Assembly (NCBI GenBank): GCA_964035545.1
Contig: OZ037768.1
Coordinates: forward strand, 12,772,175 to 12,836,174
DNA length: 64,000 nt
Direction: 5' to 3'
From: Bugula neritina
Taxonomy: Eukaryota; Bryozoa; Gymnolaemata; Cheilostomatida; Bugulidae
Shown: positions 33,027-44,084 of the stretch, piece after piece
Position numbering within the stretch: the first letter of the stretch is position 1
How the letters are laid out: each line of letters opens with the position of its first letter
Program-made: the position numbers and the translations under genes
Notes under the pieces: generated by a model
The model's input: the letters and a program-made list of their open reading frames with translations, nothing else
Told to the model about the DNA's origin: nothing
The model's database searches: none

Positions 33027-36000
33027 CTATTTACCAAGCCCATATAATAAAAGTAAAAAGAAAACAGATTCTAAATGAGTAGGTAAAGTGGTCACATGAT
33101 CACTCATAACAATTCTTTTACCGTACATATAATTCAACCCTTTTCTATTTTGTGTGTATGTGAATATGCTATTACCTCTAACTCTGAATCCTTTATTTAC
33201 ACCTTGAGTTATATCCTGATTCATCAACACGTGCATATAGTCTTTTTCAGTTAATTTGTTGTGACGTTTGGATATACCTTTAGAACTTGATTTGGCCTGC
33301 TCACCAATACAGTAATAGCATTTGCTAGACAACGCGATTACTCCTTCACCTTTCCATTCCACGTGGAATTTTCCTACAGTTCTTGAGTCGTATTTAGCCG
33401 CCGATTTACAACAGTCATTAGGGCACCAACTTTGATTGTTAAACATGCAATGAAAAAAATCATTCTTATGCTTGTCACAACAATCCTTAGCGAACCATTT
33501 GTCGTACTGCATAAAAAAATCTCTTCTTTTTTCAACAGACACAGCTAAAAACAAATTAGGTTCAGAAAGTGAAAAATACATCGAGTCAGTATCAGATTCG
33601 ATAAGAGCAAACTTTTCAAATGGTATATATTCTAGAAGGAAATCATAATAAAATCTAAGCAGTAGCAACTTAGCATACTCTAGCACAAAGAAACCTATTT
33701 GAATAGGTACATCCAAAGCAATTCTAGCCTTTTCATTTTGTATTTCCACAATATCATCTCCTATCTCATCTAAGTGATGGAATCTCTTACTGTTCACTAC
33801 ATTTGCCATTTCTGCATCAGATGATTGAAGAAATGAGATATCCTTATGGTTCTCACGATTAACCAATGTTCGACCATATGCGCTATTCCCTGAAAGCAAA
33901 ATTAATAATATCTTTCAATTCTTTAACTACACTCAAAATATTTGACAATATGAGTAGATGTTCGTTTGATAAATTTAAAACTGAATTTTATTTGTGTAAA
34001 ATTTACTAACCCATCAACTTGGAAGAATCTGACATGAGTTTCTTCGAGGGATCTACATCTCCTTCACGTCTTGCTTGCATCACTTCCATTCCAAAAGCTT
34101 CAAAGCACTTTGTTGGATTATATTGTATAACTTGGTGAACTTTAGTAACTCTAAGCCCATGGTTTAGATACCATGCGAGCAATGGAGTTGCATATAACAT
34201 TTTGTGACCAAAGTAGCTGTTCAGCAACGTTTTCTGTGGAGATTTGAGTAACCCATTTGCTACTGCAAATTGTTCCATATGATGACCTACATCTTTCCTT
34301 TGCATATAAGCGTGTTTTGGAATTGGTTGAAACTCTGCGAATGCACTCTTTAGTTCATCAGATGTTTCTATATCACATTCAACCATACCAAATAGTTTTT
34401 CAGATTTGACTTCAGCTAGTATTTGATCTTCAGTTAGCTTATATCTTTTGTCAACCATATAATTCAATTCCTCACAAAATTTCTTTAGCAAAGGATTACG
34501 TGATTTCAGCTCAAGAAATTCACATTCCCATGAATGGTGTACTGTACACCCTATATCTTTTAGATACTTCAGGTTTTTGTAAGTTTGCAATTGATTTTCA
34601 AGATCTTTGACTCGATTAGTAAATCTCCCATTGGGTGAATAATCACACATGTGTGAATGGAAGTAACAACCGGAGAACTGGAGTACAACTGGACCATTAG
34701 GAGTATCAACATACCCATCTACTGGTATCTTTTTTCCACCAACTCGCTTCTCCACTCCATTAAACATGTGCTGAAATTCAATTTGCATTTCTTTCTCTTT
34801 ACATTTAATCCATTCAGTTGCTAGCTGACCATGGGTGTATCTTTTTTCAAGCTTAAATTCATTTTCCCTCTTTCTTCGAACATAAATTCCAGTTGGCATA
34901 TCACGCATTAGGTTTGACAAATACATTCCAGATATGTCTACTCCTAAACAAACCTTTGTGGTTTTAGCATTTTCTCCATAATATTCTGATTTGATTTTTG
35001 TAGTTTCTGCGTGTTGGTATCTGTGGAATATGATTGACATTCCACCTCTAATATTTTGCTTTACGAGATTATACAGATCTTTATCTTTTTCCCCATAAAG
35101 GAAAAGTTGCGCATTCTTTTGCTTGAGGTCAAATAATCATTTAATTGCCAAACCTGGCATTGAAAAAGCCATTTTAAAATCTAGATTTTTAGTTCGAAGA
35201 GACTCATTTTGTTTTTGTAAAGCTTTCACAAAACCTGTACAATCAGCATTGTTGTAGTAAATGAGTAGGTCTTTCAACGTTTTCATGTTATTTTCAACCC
35301 ATATTTTTCTACAGTAGTTGTAATCTTCTAAGCTTATTGTTTCTTTTTTCAGCTCACTGTAAAAGTCTTCACGGGATGGAAAATCTGTTTGCTTCAACAT
35401 TTCCATAGAAGTAAACTTTTCATAAATCCAGAAGAACTTCTTCGAATCTATCTCCATTGCCTTCAGGTAATCAGCGTAGCTAAACCCCGGTGCTAGGTAA
35501 TTTACAATGTCCAGAAAGCGTAACCTTTCCGTTTTGATGCGCATGTAGGAATTAGCTTTTTTTATTACAAAATCAATATAATGGTCTTGATCTAAAAGAT
35601 ACTTGAACAAATGCTTCTTAATCAATGGAATGTCATAAGATCCAGAGTTAAATCCAAAAACAAGCAAATCTGATATGTAGCTGTTGAGCTCTTCTTCAAG
35701 TTTATCAAAAAATTTTTCAAGCTGTTCAACGCTAGCATTGTCTCCGGCTTGTTCTTCAAGTGTTATTAGTTCATTTTTTTTCTGTTCAATCTGTGTGAAG
35801 ATTGATTTGTATCTCAACTTCAAACGTTGGTAGCACAAATCTGACAATTTCTCCAAGTATATCATCATTTGATGTACCACATCATACTCTGAATTGCTTT
35901 CATTCACAAAGCACACAGGTTCCGTAAAACCAGCAACATTACTAGCAATACTAATTGATGCTAGTCGATGTTTTGCTGTCCATTCTATTGTTTTAGTGTT

Positions 36001-37512
36001 GTTGGGTAAGTCAGTTTTGTCAAAGTACGCTTCACAATCCCAAACAGCAAAGTATGGATAATGCTTTCTGCTTTCATCAGTTGTTATTCTGTATTCGTTC
36101 AGCTTTTCAAATATTGTCTTTGAAGTAGTTGCAATACCGGATGGATACACAAACTTTGTAGCTGAAAAACATGACAACGAATGTCTCTTGATAGCATTTG
36201 CTGATTTCATTAACTTTGAGCAATATTCGCATCTGTATGATTTTGTATATAGTCTGATGTTTTTAATCCAAGAGAAATGATTTTCATACAAATGTAAATT
36301 TAAGTGTTCTTTAAAATTTGAAGTTGATCTGTAGTGTAGTTTTGCGATGGTTTCACAGGCTACTTCTTCCAAACAGTAAACATTAATAGATATTGTAAAA
36401 AGTCTCTCTATGCTTGGTAAATCATCTACTGTAACGCCTTGAAATTGATCTTCAGATATCTGTTTTGAGTCAACAAATTTCCGAAAACAATCTCTGGTGG
36501 ATGATTCTAAGGAATGTTTATTCCTCATCAGGCATAGGGCTCTAAAGATACATAGTTTATCAGTGTAAAGCCTTCCATTAGTATCTATATCAGCTGATAC
36601 AATAGCTTTGTTGTTTTTGATGTAGTCTGGGAGTAATACTGGACATCCAATTGGATGGTTGTATATCGGGTAAACATAAAAAGCTATGTTGGTGATCATG
36701 TGTATTGACCATGAAGTATCGGGTCTGTTTTGTGTAGCATACTCAATGGAATCTTTATCCGTTAACTGATCAATGAATTCTCTGAAATCTGCCAGTGTTT
36801 CAATGAGCACAGGCTTGTCTAGCAATCTATCTTTGTTAGCTGATGCATGGTAGTATCTCAACTTTTGTTCTGTGTTGTTAATTAGGATAAAACCTAAAGA
36901 AGCGCATTGACTTTGAATTTCATTTTTTGATCTTGATACAGTTTTATCATGTTGTTTCCTCCAATAGTATCGGATATATTATTGTTTTCAACTCTTATAT
37001 TGTAGATCTTTGTGTATCTACGAACTAAAGCATTATAGCTTTTTATTGCCGACCAGTTTTTTATTAATAGTGAATTCGTTTCTTTTTCTTTAGGACCATC
37101 ATATGGTATTGGAGAGTCTTCTTCATCAACAAAGGTCGTTCCAGTGTCAAGTTGTTTCTTTGTAACAACCTCACTTGATACAGGTCTCTACAATATATTT
37201 TTTAACCAAATGTAAATCTACCATTGAAATAAGTTTGCTATTTAATAGATTTTAGTCTCTCTAGTCAACATTTTTAAACATTCATGACAATGATCATGAT
37301 TCAATATGAGTATGTGTTATGGTGTGTCTTACCAAAGAACATTCATGGGATATATCATTGATCAACTGCTTGCATTGTTTACATCTCCTTTTATGTACGT
37401 TTCTATGTCTACTAAGACTTTGTCTGTGGGCGTATGACTTGTTGCATTCAGAACACGTGAATCTGTCTAAAGAAACAAGACATAATTTAAATAATTTACT
37501 TTCATCAACCAT
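33027..37512 (-). pseudogene. polB: Polinton DNA polymerase B with N-terminal zinc finger (broken)
   Basis: Exons on the minus strand: 37512-37500, 37466-37333, 37187-34011, 33889-33027, all GT-AG with fitting phases. Exon 2 carries a C2H2 zinc finger (FTCSECNKSYAHRQSLSRH). Exon 3 holds the 3'-5' exonuclease motifs FAVWDCEAYF (Exo I), FNSGSYD (Exo II) and YNNADC (Exo III), then polymerase motif A as GVDISGMYL. The last intron sits just before motif B (NSAYGR), and motif C is ESDTDSMYF. Family role: protein-primed replication of the element. Two lesions kill the gene: a frame change near 36900 that leads to TAG at 36894-36896, and an in-frame TGA at 35137-35139 between the exonuclease and polymerase modules. 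Confidence 0.88.
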
Positions 37513-37668
37513 GACAACTTATATTCAAAGTAATTATTTTGTTATAATATACTAAAGTATTCTTGTAGTTCGATATTATTATTATACACAACAAACTTTT
37601 ACTTCTTCTATTAACTTTTCTTTACAGTCATTAGGAGTAGTAAATTGTGAGCTAAAGTACTTTAGTTT

Positions 37669-37672
37669 ATAT
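37669..37672. repeat. target duplication of the young Ty3 element (ATAT)
   Basis: ATAT precedes the left LTR and follows the right LTR at 44847-44850. Four bases is within the usual range for Ty3/Gypsy insertions, though in AT-rich DNA a match of four is weak evidence. Confidence 0.6.
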
Positions 37673-38230
37673 TGTAATGGATTTTCACCCTCTTTTAGTT
37701 TCGAAATAACAGCGTGCAACAGTATATTATAAATACTGTTGCGTATCATTCTTAATTCTGTAATTATAGTTAAGTAAGTTAGCTTGCTAATGCCTAAGTA
37801 TGGTAATTACTGTTAAAGCTCAACATAATGTAATTTTACTGAAATACGCATTCTGAAGTTATGTAATATTTCTTTTACTAATGTTGCTTCTTTTGTGTGT
37901 GTCCTTTGTTGCTGAGATCGGCATTTCGGTCTTCCGAAATGCCGATGTGCCGAAAATCGGCGTTTCGGCATTTCGGAGTCCCGAAATGCCGATATTCGGC
38001 ATTTCGGAACCCCGATCTCGGCAACAAAGGAATGTCTTTGTCTCGCTTGTATATAAAAGCCAGCGAGTTCCAGTGTAGTTCAGACTACTACTGGAGCTCG
38101 CTGGTAGTAGGACCACATAAGCTGTATTTGATGCTAATAAAGTTATCTTCATTCGTATTCAGAATACTTGGCTTATTCTCTCTAGAGCATGTAGGCACTA
38201 GTTGCATTCAAAACCCACAAGTTTACTACA
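37673..38230 (+). repeat. 5' LTR of the young Ty3 element
   Basis: Begins TGTAATGG and ends TACTACA. It holds a TATA box (TATATAAAAGCC near 38050), an AATAAAG signal near 38136, and upstream of the TATA box a dense set of inverted repeats built from GCCGAAATGCCGA and its complement (37906-38032). Confidence 0.93.
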
Positions 38231-38231
38231 T

Positions 38232-38250
38232 TGGTGGCAGCGGTGGGATT
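38232..38250 (+). other. primer binding site of the young Ty3 element (tRNA-Leu type)
   Basis: TGGTGGCAGCGGTGGGATT lies one base after the LTR. It is fully complementary over 19 bases to the 3' end of a common eukaryotic tRNA-Leu. Confidence 0.8.
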
Positions 38251-38280
38251 TTCGAATAACTAGTTGCCGAGCGGCACGCA

Positions 38281-39186
38281 ATGGCCCCAGGGGACACAGC
38301 GCCTGAGGCAGCAACACCACCAGCCCTCACTGTTGAGGCGCTGGTCACAGCCCTCCAGGGATTGCGGGGGCAAGGACAGGCATCACCTGGTGACAGGTAT
38401 CGCCTCCAGCCCCCGAATTTCGGAGGAGAAGGAGACGTAGAGCAATTCATCAGGGAGTTCCAGGATGTGGCCACCATCGCTGAATGGCCAGTACCGGTGC
38501 GCATCCTCCAACTTCGGGCCTGTCTGACCGGCCGGGCTAAGAGCTTCGCTCTTGGGCCTGATGAAGAGCACATCATGCGGGCTCTCAGAGCCCGGTTCGG
38601 CCTAACAACCGAAGAAGCAGCTGATCGTTTGCAGATCATGAGGAGGGACCGGAGGACTCCCCTGGAAGACCACGCAAACGAGGTAGAGCGCCTGGCTCAG
38701 GCTGCTTTCGATCACGCCACTGGCAATGACCGGAAGCGCCTCGTTTACAACGCGTTCTTCCGGAGCGTGAATCACCCGGACCTGCAGCGATACTGGCTGG
38801 CCGCCAAGGTCAACAGTATAGAGGAAGCGCTGGAAATGGGGAAGGCTTACTTCCAGGTGGAAGAGCCTAGGCGACCGAGCTATACAGCCCGCCAAGTGGT
38901 CGAGGAGCATGAGGAGACCACCCCACTTCCAACTCCACAGGTAGCAGCAGCTGCAACTAAATCACCCGAGCAGACGCAGCTCACCATGTTAATGGACATG
39001 ATGAAAGGCCTGCAGGCTACGGTGACGAAGTTGCAGAGCGAACAGGCGGATAGGCGGGCTCCCCGATCACGGGACAACCCTGTCCGCCCATCTCTGCTAA
39101 CCTGTTGGGGGTGCGGGGCGCAAGGGCACGTGAGGAGGCACTGCCCTAGAGGCCAAGGGCCTTTAAACACCCAAGGCTCACGGTAA
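38281..39186 (+). CDS. gag: Ty3 Gag (capsid/nucleocapsid precursor)
   Basis: 301 residues, ATG 30 bases after the primer binding site. The N-terminal half has the retrotransposon-gag fold pattern (YRLQPPNFGGEGDVEQFI, VRILQLRACLTGRAK, RARFGLTTEEAADRL, RTPLEDHANEVERLAQ). A coiled, Gln/Lys-rich stretch follows, then a zinc knuckle CWGCGAQGHVRRHC at about residue 275. Gag forms the particle that carries the RNA. The last codons overlap the frame of pol and include the slippery site, so Gag is the normal product and Gag-Pol the minor one (inference from the signal). Confidence 0.95.
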   Translation: MAPGDTAPEAATPPALTVEALVTALQGLRGQGQASPGDRYRLQPPNFGGEGDVEQFIREFQDVATIAEWPVPVRILQLRACLTGRAKSFALGPDEEHIMRALRARFGLTTEEAADRLQIMRRDRRTPLEDHANEVERLAQAAFDHATGNDRKRLVYNAFFRSVNHPDLQRYWLAAKVNSIEEALEMGKAYFQVEEPRRPSYTARQVVEEHEETTPLPTPQVAAAATKSPEQTQLTMLMDMMKGLQATVTKLQSEQADRRAPRSRDNPVRPSLLTCWGCGAQGHVRRHCPRGQGPLNTQGSR

Positions 39187-39206
39187 CTTCCGCCAACCGT
39201 GGGCCT
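39162..39206 (+). promoter_or_regulatory. -1 ribosomal frameshift signal of the young Ty3 element
   Basis: TTTAAAC at 39162-39168 is read by gag as (CC)T TTA AAC, the canonical X XXY YYZ phase. After a spacer of five bases an 11-bp stem follows (39174-39184 with 39196-39206, one G-T pair) with an 11-nt loop. The gag stop codon (39184-39186) is at the top of the stem. A slip by -1 enters the pol frame at 39168, which is then open to 44084. Confidence 0.88.
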
Positions 39207-42200
39207 CACGCCAATCCCATCCGGGATAGGACTCAAAGAGGAGAAGAAGAGACCTCCACAGGGTCTGCCGATACCGAGTGGCAGAGGCCACGGAGACCTC
39301 GGAGACCGCAAGGTCTACCCGATCCTCCGGCCGTGTCACTCGAGACCCGGATGCAGCTAGAAGAAGCAGGATGGCAGGCACCTCGGAGATCTCGGAGGCC
39401 GCAAGGTCTACCCGATCCTCCAGCCTGGCCACTCCGTAACCGGTTCGCGGGGTTGCCCGAGGAGGTTGTGGAGAAGGATTCAGCTTACTCGCAAGAGTAC
39501 CCCAAGCTACCCTCCCGACCTCAGAAAACCCCCGTTGTCTCTAAGACGAAGAGGAGGCCCGCTGTGCGGACCCAAGTTGTGTCTCCCCCAGAGACTGACC
39601 GCTCCAGGAGCACCCAGCCGTATGGAAGCAGCTACTTCCTGCCCGGAAAGATTTCGGGTAAAGCTGCCACATTCCTACTGGATACTGGGTGCACTACCAA
39701 CCTGCTGAGTAGGCGTCTCTTTGACACTCTTGGTGCACGAGAGCGGGCGAGCCTCGAGCCGTATGAAGGTGCGCATGGTACGTTGGCGGACGGATCATGC
39801 ATTCCTTTCTACGGCGTCATTTCACTACCTGGACGCGTCCGTGATCAAGCAATTCACGAGACGTTCATAGTCAGCCAGCTGAAGGAGGACGCCATCCTGG
39901 GAATGCCGTTTCTGGAGAAACACCAGTGTCACATGGATTTCCAGAAGTCAGTGGTGGTGATGGCTGGGAAGGAGCTTGTCTGCGTCGACAAGTTCGGAAG
40001 GCCCTTGGTGGGCGGAGTCCAGGTAGTGCGGGACTGCACGGTTCCGGGGAGATCCCAGGCGACTCTTCGCTGCAGAGTCAACTGCAAGGGGATCGCCGGC
40101 CTGGGGGTGGTTGAGGGAACACACGGAGCGATCCGACTAGCAAACAGCCTGAATCGGCTAGATTGTCGGCAGGAGCTCCTCGTGCAGTGCATCAACCCCT
40201 TCACGGAACCTATCCGATTATCGGCTGGAGCGCTGGTGGGGAAGTACCACTCCATCCAGGAAGCGGATGTGGGTCCGGCACTGGAGACAGTGGCCGACAC
40301 CCAGGGTAAACCCCCTCACACCAGACGAGGAGCAGTCCCGGAGCATGTGGCTGACCTATACGATGGAGCGTGCGGAAACTGTACCAGTAGTACTGAACGC
40401 CAAGTACTGGCTCAACTACTTGCAGAGTACAGTGATGTCTTCAGTCGTGGCGATGAAGACATGGGGCTGACCAAGGTCATCTCCCACGAGATACCCCTGG
40501 CAGCCGGCACCACTCCCATCAGGCAGCCTACCCGGCGTCTAGGCCCGGAGAAGGAGAAGGAGGTGAGCCGACAGGTACAGGATCTTCTCGACCGGAATCT
40601 GATTGAGCCTGCCCACGGTGCGTGGAGCTCTCCAGTAGTCCTGGTCAAGAAGAAGGATGGTAGCTGGAGATTCTGCGTGGACTACCGCAGACTCAACAGC
40701 GTTACCATCCAGGACGCCTACCCTCTCCCACGGATAGATGAGTCTCTAGATGCCCTCGCGGGTAGCAAGTACTTCAGTACTTTGGATCTGCTTAGCGGGT
40801 ACTGGCAAGTACCCCTCAGTCCTGATGCCCAGGACAAAGCAGCATTCATCACTCGCGACGGGCTCTGGAAGTGGAAAGTACTGCCATTTGGACTAACGTC
40901 CGCTCCGGCAACTTTCCAACGGCTCATGGAGCAGGTCCTCAGTGGGTTACACTGGAAGACCCTCCTCATCTATCTAGACGACGTCATTGTCATTTCCCCA
41001 GACTTCTCGACTCATGTCAGTCGTCTGCGGGAGGTCTTTGACCGTCTCCGGGCAGCTGGACTGAAGCTGAAGCCCTCCAAGTGTGCACTCCTGCAGCCGG
41101 AAGTCACGTACCTTGGCCATGTGGTTGGCCGTGATGGGGTCGCTACCGACCCAGAGAAGGTACAGGCTGTGAAGGAGTGGACTGTCCCCCGTGACCTCCC
41201 TGAGTTGCGCGCGTTCCTGGGCCTAGTAGGGTACTACCGGCAGTACATACCTGGCTTCGCAGGAGTGGCTCAGCCGTTAAATCGGCTGACCGCAAAGGGG
41301 GTCCGGTGGCAGTGGACACAGGAGGAGCAGCAGGCATTTGACCACCTCAAGCAGCGGCTAATGGAGGCGCCAATTCTGGCGTATCCTGACCCAGCCCAAG
41401 AGTACATCCTGGACACTGACGCCAGCGACCACAGCGTGGGAGCTGTCCTGTCTCAAGTCCAGGGTGGAAGTGAGGTGGTCGTAGCTTACTACAGCAAGAC
41501 TCTCGCGGCCGCCGAGAAGAACTACTGCACCACTAGGAAGGAACTCCTAGCAGTAGTCAAGGCGGTCAAGCACTTTCGGCCATATCTGTATGGGAGAACG
41601 TTCCGTTTGCGAACAGACCATGCATCACTGATATGGCTGTGTAAACGTGCAGAGCCCTCGAGCCAGGTGGCTCGTTGGCTAGAGATTCTTGCCGAGTTCT
41701 CTTACCGGATAGAGCACCGTGCTGGCCGGAAGCACGGGAACGCCGACGGCATGAGCCGCCGGCCGGTAGGAGACTGTAAGCAGTGCCTGCACATTGAGAA
41801 GCGGGACGGGGGACCCGCTCGCCTTGACGTGGAAACAGAGTTAGGGGAGGGCGCCGTCTATCGGTGGGAGCACGGCCATCTTCGGACCGAAACCCACTCA
41901 GACGACGTCCAGGCGCTTCACGCCAACCCCACTCTATACCAGAATGTCAAGGAGCTGTGCCGACTCCAGGAGACGCTACCCGGTGCGGTAGCGGACATCT
42001 TCCGGGCCAAGAAGGAGGGCCGACGACCTAGCGAGGAACAGCAGCGGCAGGGAGACGTTGAGTTCCAACTCCTCTGTCGTCGCTGGGACGCCCTCAAGGT
42101 CAGTCCTGATGGCCTCCTGATGATAACGTTAGCAGCAGACAACCGTCAGCAGGAGAGGGACCGCGTCGTCTGTCCACGCGCCCTCCGACGGGAACTGATC

Positions 42201-44084
42201 TGGGACACCCATAAGCAGGCTCATTCTGGAGTCAGCCGGGTCATCAGGTGTCTGCGGCTGCGTTGGTATTGGCCCGGAATGACTCGGGACGTACGACTGC
42301 GGGTACGGCAATGCGAGGTCTGCCAAGCTAGTAAGCATGGCCGCCCCACGGAAACCACTGGTCGACGCCGGCTATACGCTGGTCGACCGTGGCAAGTAGT
42401 GGCGGTGGACCTCGTCGGGCCTATGCCGTTATCCGCCAGAGGGAACACCTGGATACTGGTGCTCACGGACCACTTCACCCGGTGGGCAGATGCTCTGGCT
42501 ATTCCAGACGCAACAGCCCCCACGGTGGCCCGGACCCTGGACCAACATGTGTTCTGTTACCTCGGTTTACCCGAGCAGATACATACGGACCAGGGTGCCC
42601 AGTTCCAGTCCCAGCTCATGGGAGACCTCTGCCGGATATGGGGGGTGAACCAGAGTCGGACCACCCCATATCACCCGCAAGGGAACGGAGTCGTCGAGCG
42701 GAACAACAGGATGTTGGGTGACGCCCTCAGGAGCCTGCTCCTTGGCCGAGGTCAGGAAGAATGGGACGTGGTGCTGCCGCAAATCATGCGGGCTTACCGC
42801 AGCACACCACACTCCGCCACGCAGGAGACCCCAAACTTCCTGATGCTAGGCCGAGAGACGCGGGTTCCGGAACACCTGACATACCATGTTCCTGCTCCCG
42901 AGTCACCGGTACACGAATATGTGGAGGGTCTGATAGACATCATGGGCAAAGCTCATGATGCACTGCGTACCCAGCAGTGGCAGACCCGCACAGAGGACTC
43001 GGAGGAGCCCCCGTTGTACCAGGTGGGAGACTGGGTCTGGATGGTGAGCTATCGTAGGCGACGCGGACAGTCGGCTAAGCTTCAGCCCAAGTTCGTCGGT
43101 CCCTACTGCGTGGTAGAGGTGCTGCCAAACCATACATACCGTGTGGAGCGCTCTGGACAGGTCTCAGTCCAGAGCGAGCAGCGCCTGAAGCCGTACCAGG
43201 CCAGCCCAGACGCGGTGGGTCAAGCCCCACCCCTCCTGGAGCCCCACCGCCAGCCCAGCCGTCGAGGACAGGCCACCCGCCCTCGAGAGGTGGAAATTGT
43301 GTTCCCCAGAGAGGCGGACCAGGAGCAAACCGCCCTGTTGGAGCAGCTGGAGCGACAACAGAGAGAGGAGCGGGAACAAGAACGACAGCAAGCCCTAGGA
43401 CCACCACCCCTCCAGGGGGAGGACACCCCCACCCGTGTTACGGGTGAAGGCGGGGACCCCCCTTCAGCGGTAGCTGAGGAGCCACCGGCACCAGCAGCGC
43501 CTATACAGCAGGAACGGAGTCAGAGGGCCAGAAGGCCCCCCAGATATCTGGCGGACTACCACGTGGGACACATGGAGATGTCCCCACAGAGGAGTGGTAC
43601 ACCCAGTACGGGTAAAAACTCCGAGCCTCAGTTGCAGAACAGCCCTGGCAGTACCGGACTTCTCCAAAAGCAATTACTCCCAGACCAGCACAGTCACCTG
43701 GACAACAGGTACCCAGCTCTTTCGGGTAATGTTGGTCGAGGTAGGTGGCGATACCCCATACCTATGACTGACTTGGACCCCCCTCCAGAAGAAGAAGATG
43801 AGGCCACGACCCTACTACCCACCCAGCTGATTGGAGATGGCGCTACCGCAGCCACCACCCAGCCTCTACGGGTAGCGCTGGCAAGACTGGGCAAGGAGCC
43901 TGGAGCACCAGGCGGCCAGATAGAAGAGAAGACCCAGCCGACCCACTCACAATTGCCCCGTCACGGGCAGAGTATGGCACTTCCTTACCGCGAGTGCGTC
44001 TTTGATAGTGCAATCCATGCCTGGTCCAGTATCCTTGACCAATGTACCGAAGAGATAGAAAGCCTGGTGCACCACCTCCAATGA
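39168..44084 (+). CDS. pol: Ty3 Pol polyprotein (protease, RT, RNase H, integrase)
   Basis: Open in the -1 frame relative to gag; the frame is closed upstream at 39147. Numbered from a GTG at 39333, the parts are: aspartic protease with LLDTGCTTNLL (about residue 115); RT with SSPVVLVKKKDGSWRFCVDYR and catalytic YLDDVIVIS (about 546); RNase H with ILDTDASDHSVGAVLSQ (about 692); integrase zinc domain HKQAH...CEVCQ (about 957-995); DDE core in AVDLVGPMP, IHTDQGAQF and VERNNRM (about 1026, 1083, 1122); GPY/F module FVGPYCVVEV (about 1256). A Pro/Gln-rich tail of about 300 residues follows. All catalytic residues are present and no stop breaks the frame. No envelope gene and no chromodomain were recognised. 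Confidence 0.95.
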   Translation, partial: HPRLTVTSANRGPHANPIRDRTQRGEEETSTGSADTEWQRPRRPRRPQGLPDPPAVSLETRMQLEEAGWQAPRRSRRPQGLPDPPAWPLRNRFAGLPEEVVEKDSAYSQEYPKLPSRPQKTPVVSKTKRRPAVRTQVVSPPETDRSRSTQPYGSSYFLPGKISGKAATFLLDTGCTTNLLSRRLFDTLGARERASLEPYEGAHGTLADGSCIPFYGVISLPGRVRDQAIHETFIVSQLKEDAILGMPFLEKHQCHMDFQKSVVVMAGKELVCVDKFGRPLVGGVQVVRDCTVPGRSQATLRCRVNCKGIAGLGVVEGTHGAIRLANSLNRLDCRQELLVQCINPFTEPIRLSAGALVGKYHSIQEADVGPALETVADTQGKPPHTRRGAVPEHVADLYDGACGNCTSSTERQVLAQLLAEYSDVFSRGDEDMGLTKVISHEIPLAAGTTPIRQPTRRLGPEKEKEVSRQVQDLLDRNLIEPAHGAWSSPVVLVKKKDGSWRFCVDYRRLNSVTIQDAYPLPRIDESLDALAGSKYFSTLDLLSGYWQVPLSPDAQDKAAFITRDGLWKWKVLPFGLTSAPATFQRLMEQVLSGLHWKTLLIYLDDVIVISPDFSTHVSRLREVFDRLRAAGLKLKPSKCALLQPEVTYLGHVVGRDGVATDPEKVQAVKEWTVPRDLPELRAFLGLVGYYRQYIPGFAGVAQPLNRLTAKGVRWQWTQEEQQAFDHLKQRLMEAPILAYPDPAQEYILDTDASDHSVGAVLSQVQGGSEVVVAYYSKTLAAAEKNYCTTRKELLAVVKAVKHFRPYLYGRTFRLRTDHASLIWLCKRAEPSSQVARWLEILAEFSYRIEHRAGRKHGNADGMSRRPVGDCKQCLHIEKRDGGPARLDVETELGEGAVYRWEHGHLRTETHSDDVQALHANPTLYQNVKELCRLQETLPGAVADIFRAKKEGRRPSEEQQRQGDVEFQLLCRRWDALKVSPDGLLMITLAADNRQQERDRVVCPRALRRELIWDTHKQAHSGVSRVIRCLRLRWYWPGMTRDVRLRVRQCEVCQASKHGRPTETTGRRRLYAGRPWQVVAVDLVGPMPLSARGNTWILVLTDHFTRWADALAIPDATAPTVARTLDQHVFCYLGLPEQIHTDQGAQFQSQLMGDLCRIWGVNQSRTTPYHPQGNGVVERNNRMLGDALRSLLLGRGQEEWDVVLPQIMRAYRSTPHSATQETPNFLMLGRETRVPEHLTYHVPAPESPVHEYVEGLIDIMGKAHDALRTQQWQTRTEDSEEPPLYQVGDWVWMVSYRRRRGQSAKLQPKFVGPYCVVEVLPNHTYRVERSGQVSVQSEQRLKPYQASPDAVGQAPPLLEPHRQPSRRGQATRPREVEIVFPREADQEQTALLEQLERQQREEREQERQQALGPPPLQGEDTPTRVTGEGGDPPSAVAEEPPAPAAPIQQERSQRARRPPRYLADYHVGHMEMSPQRSGTPSTGKNSEPQLQNSPGSTGLLQKQLLPDQHSHLDNRYPALSGNVGRGRWRYPIPMTDLDPPPEEEDEATTLLPTQLIGDGATAATTQPLRVALARLGKEPGAPGGQIEEKTQPTHSQLPRHGQSMALPYRECVFDSAIHAWSSILDQCTEEIESLVHHLQ

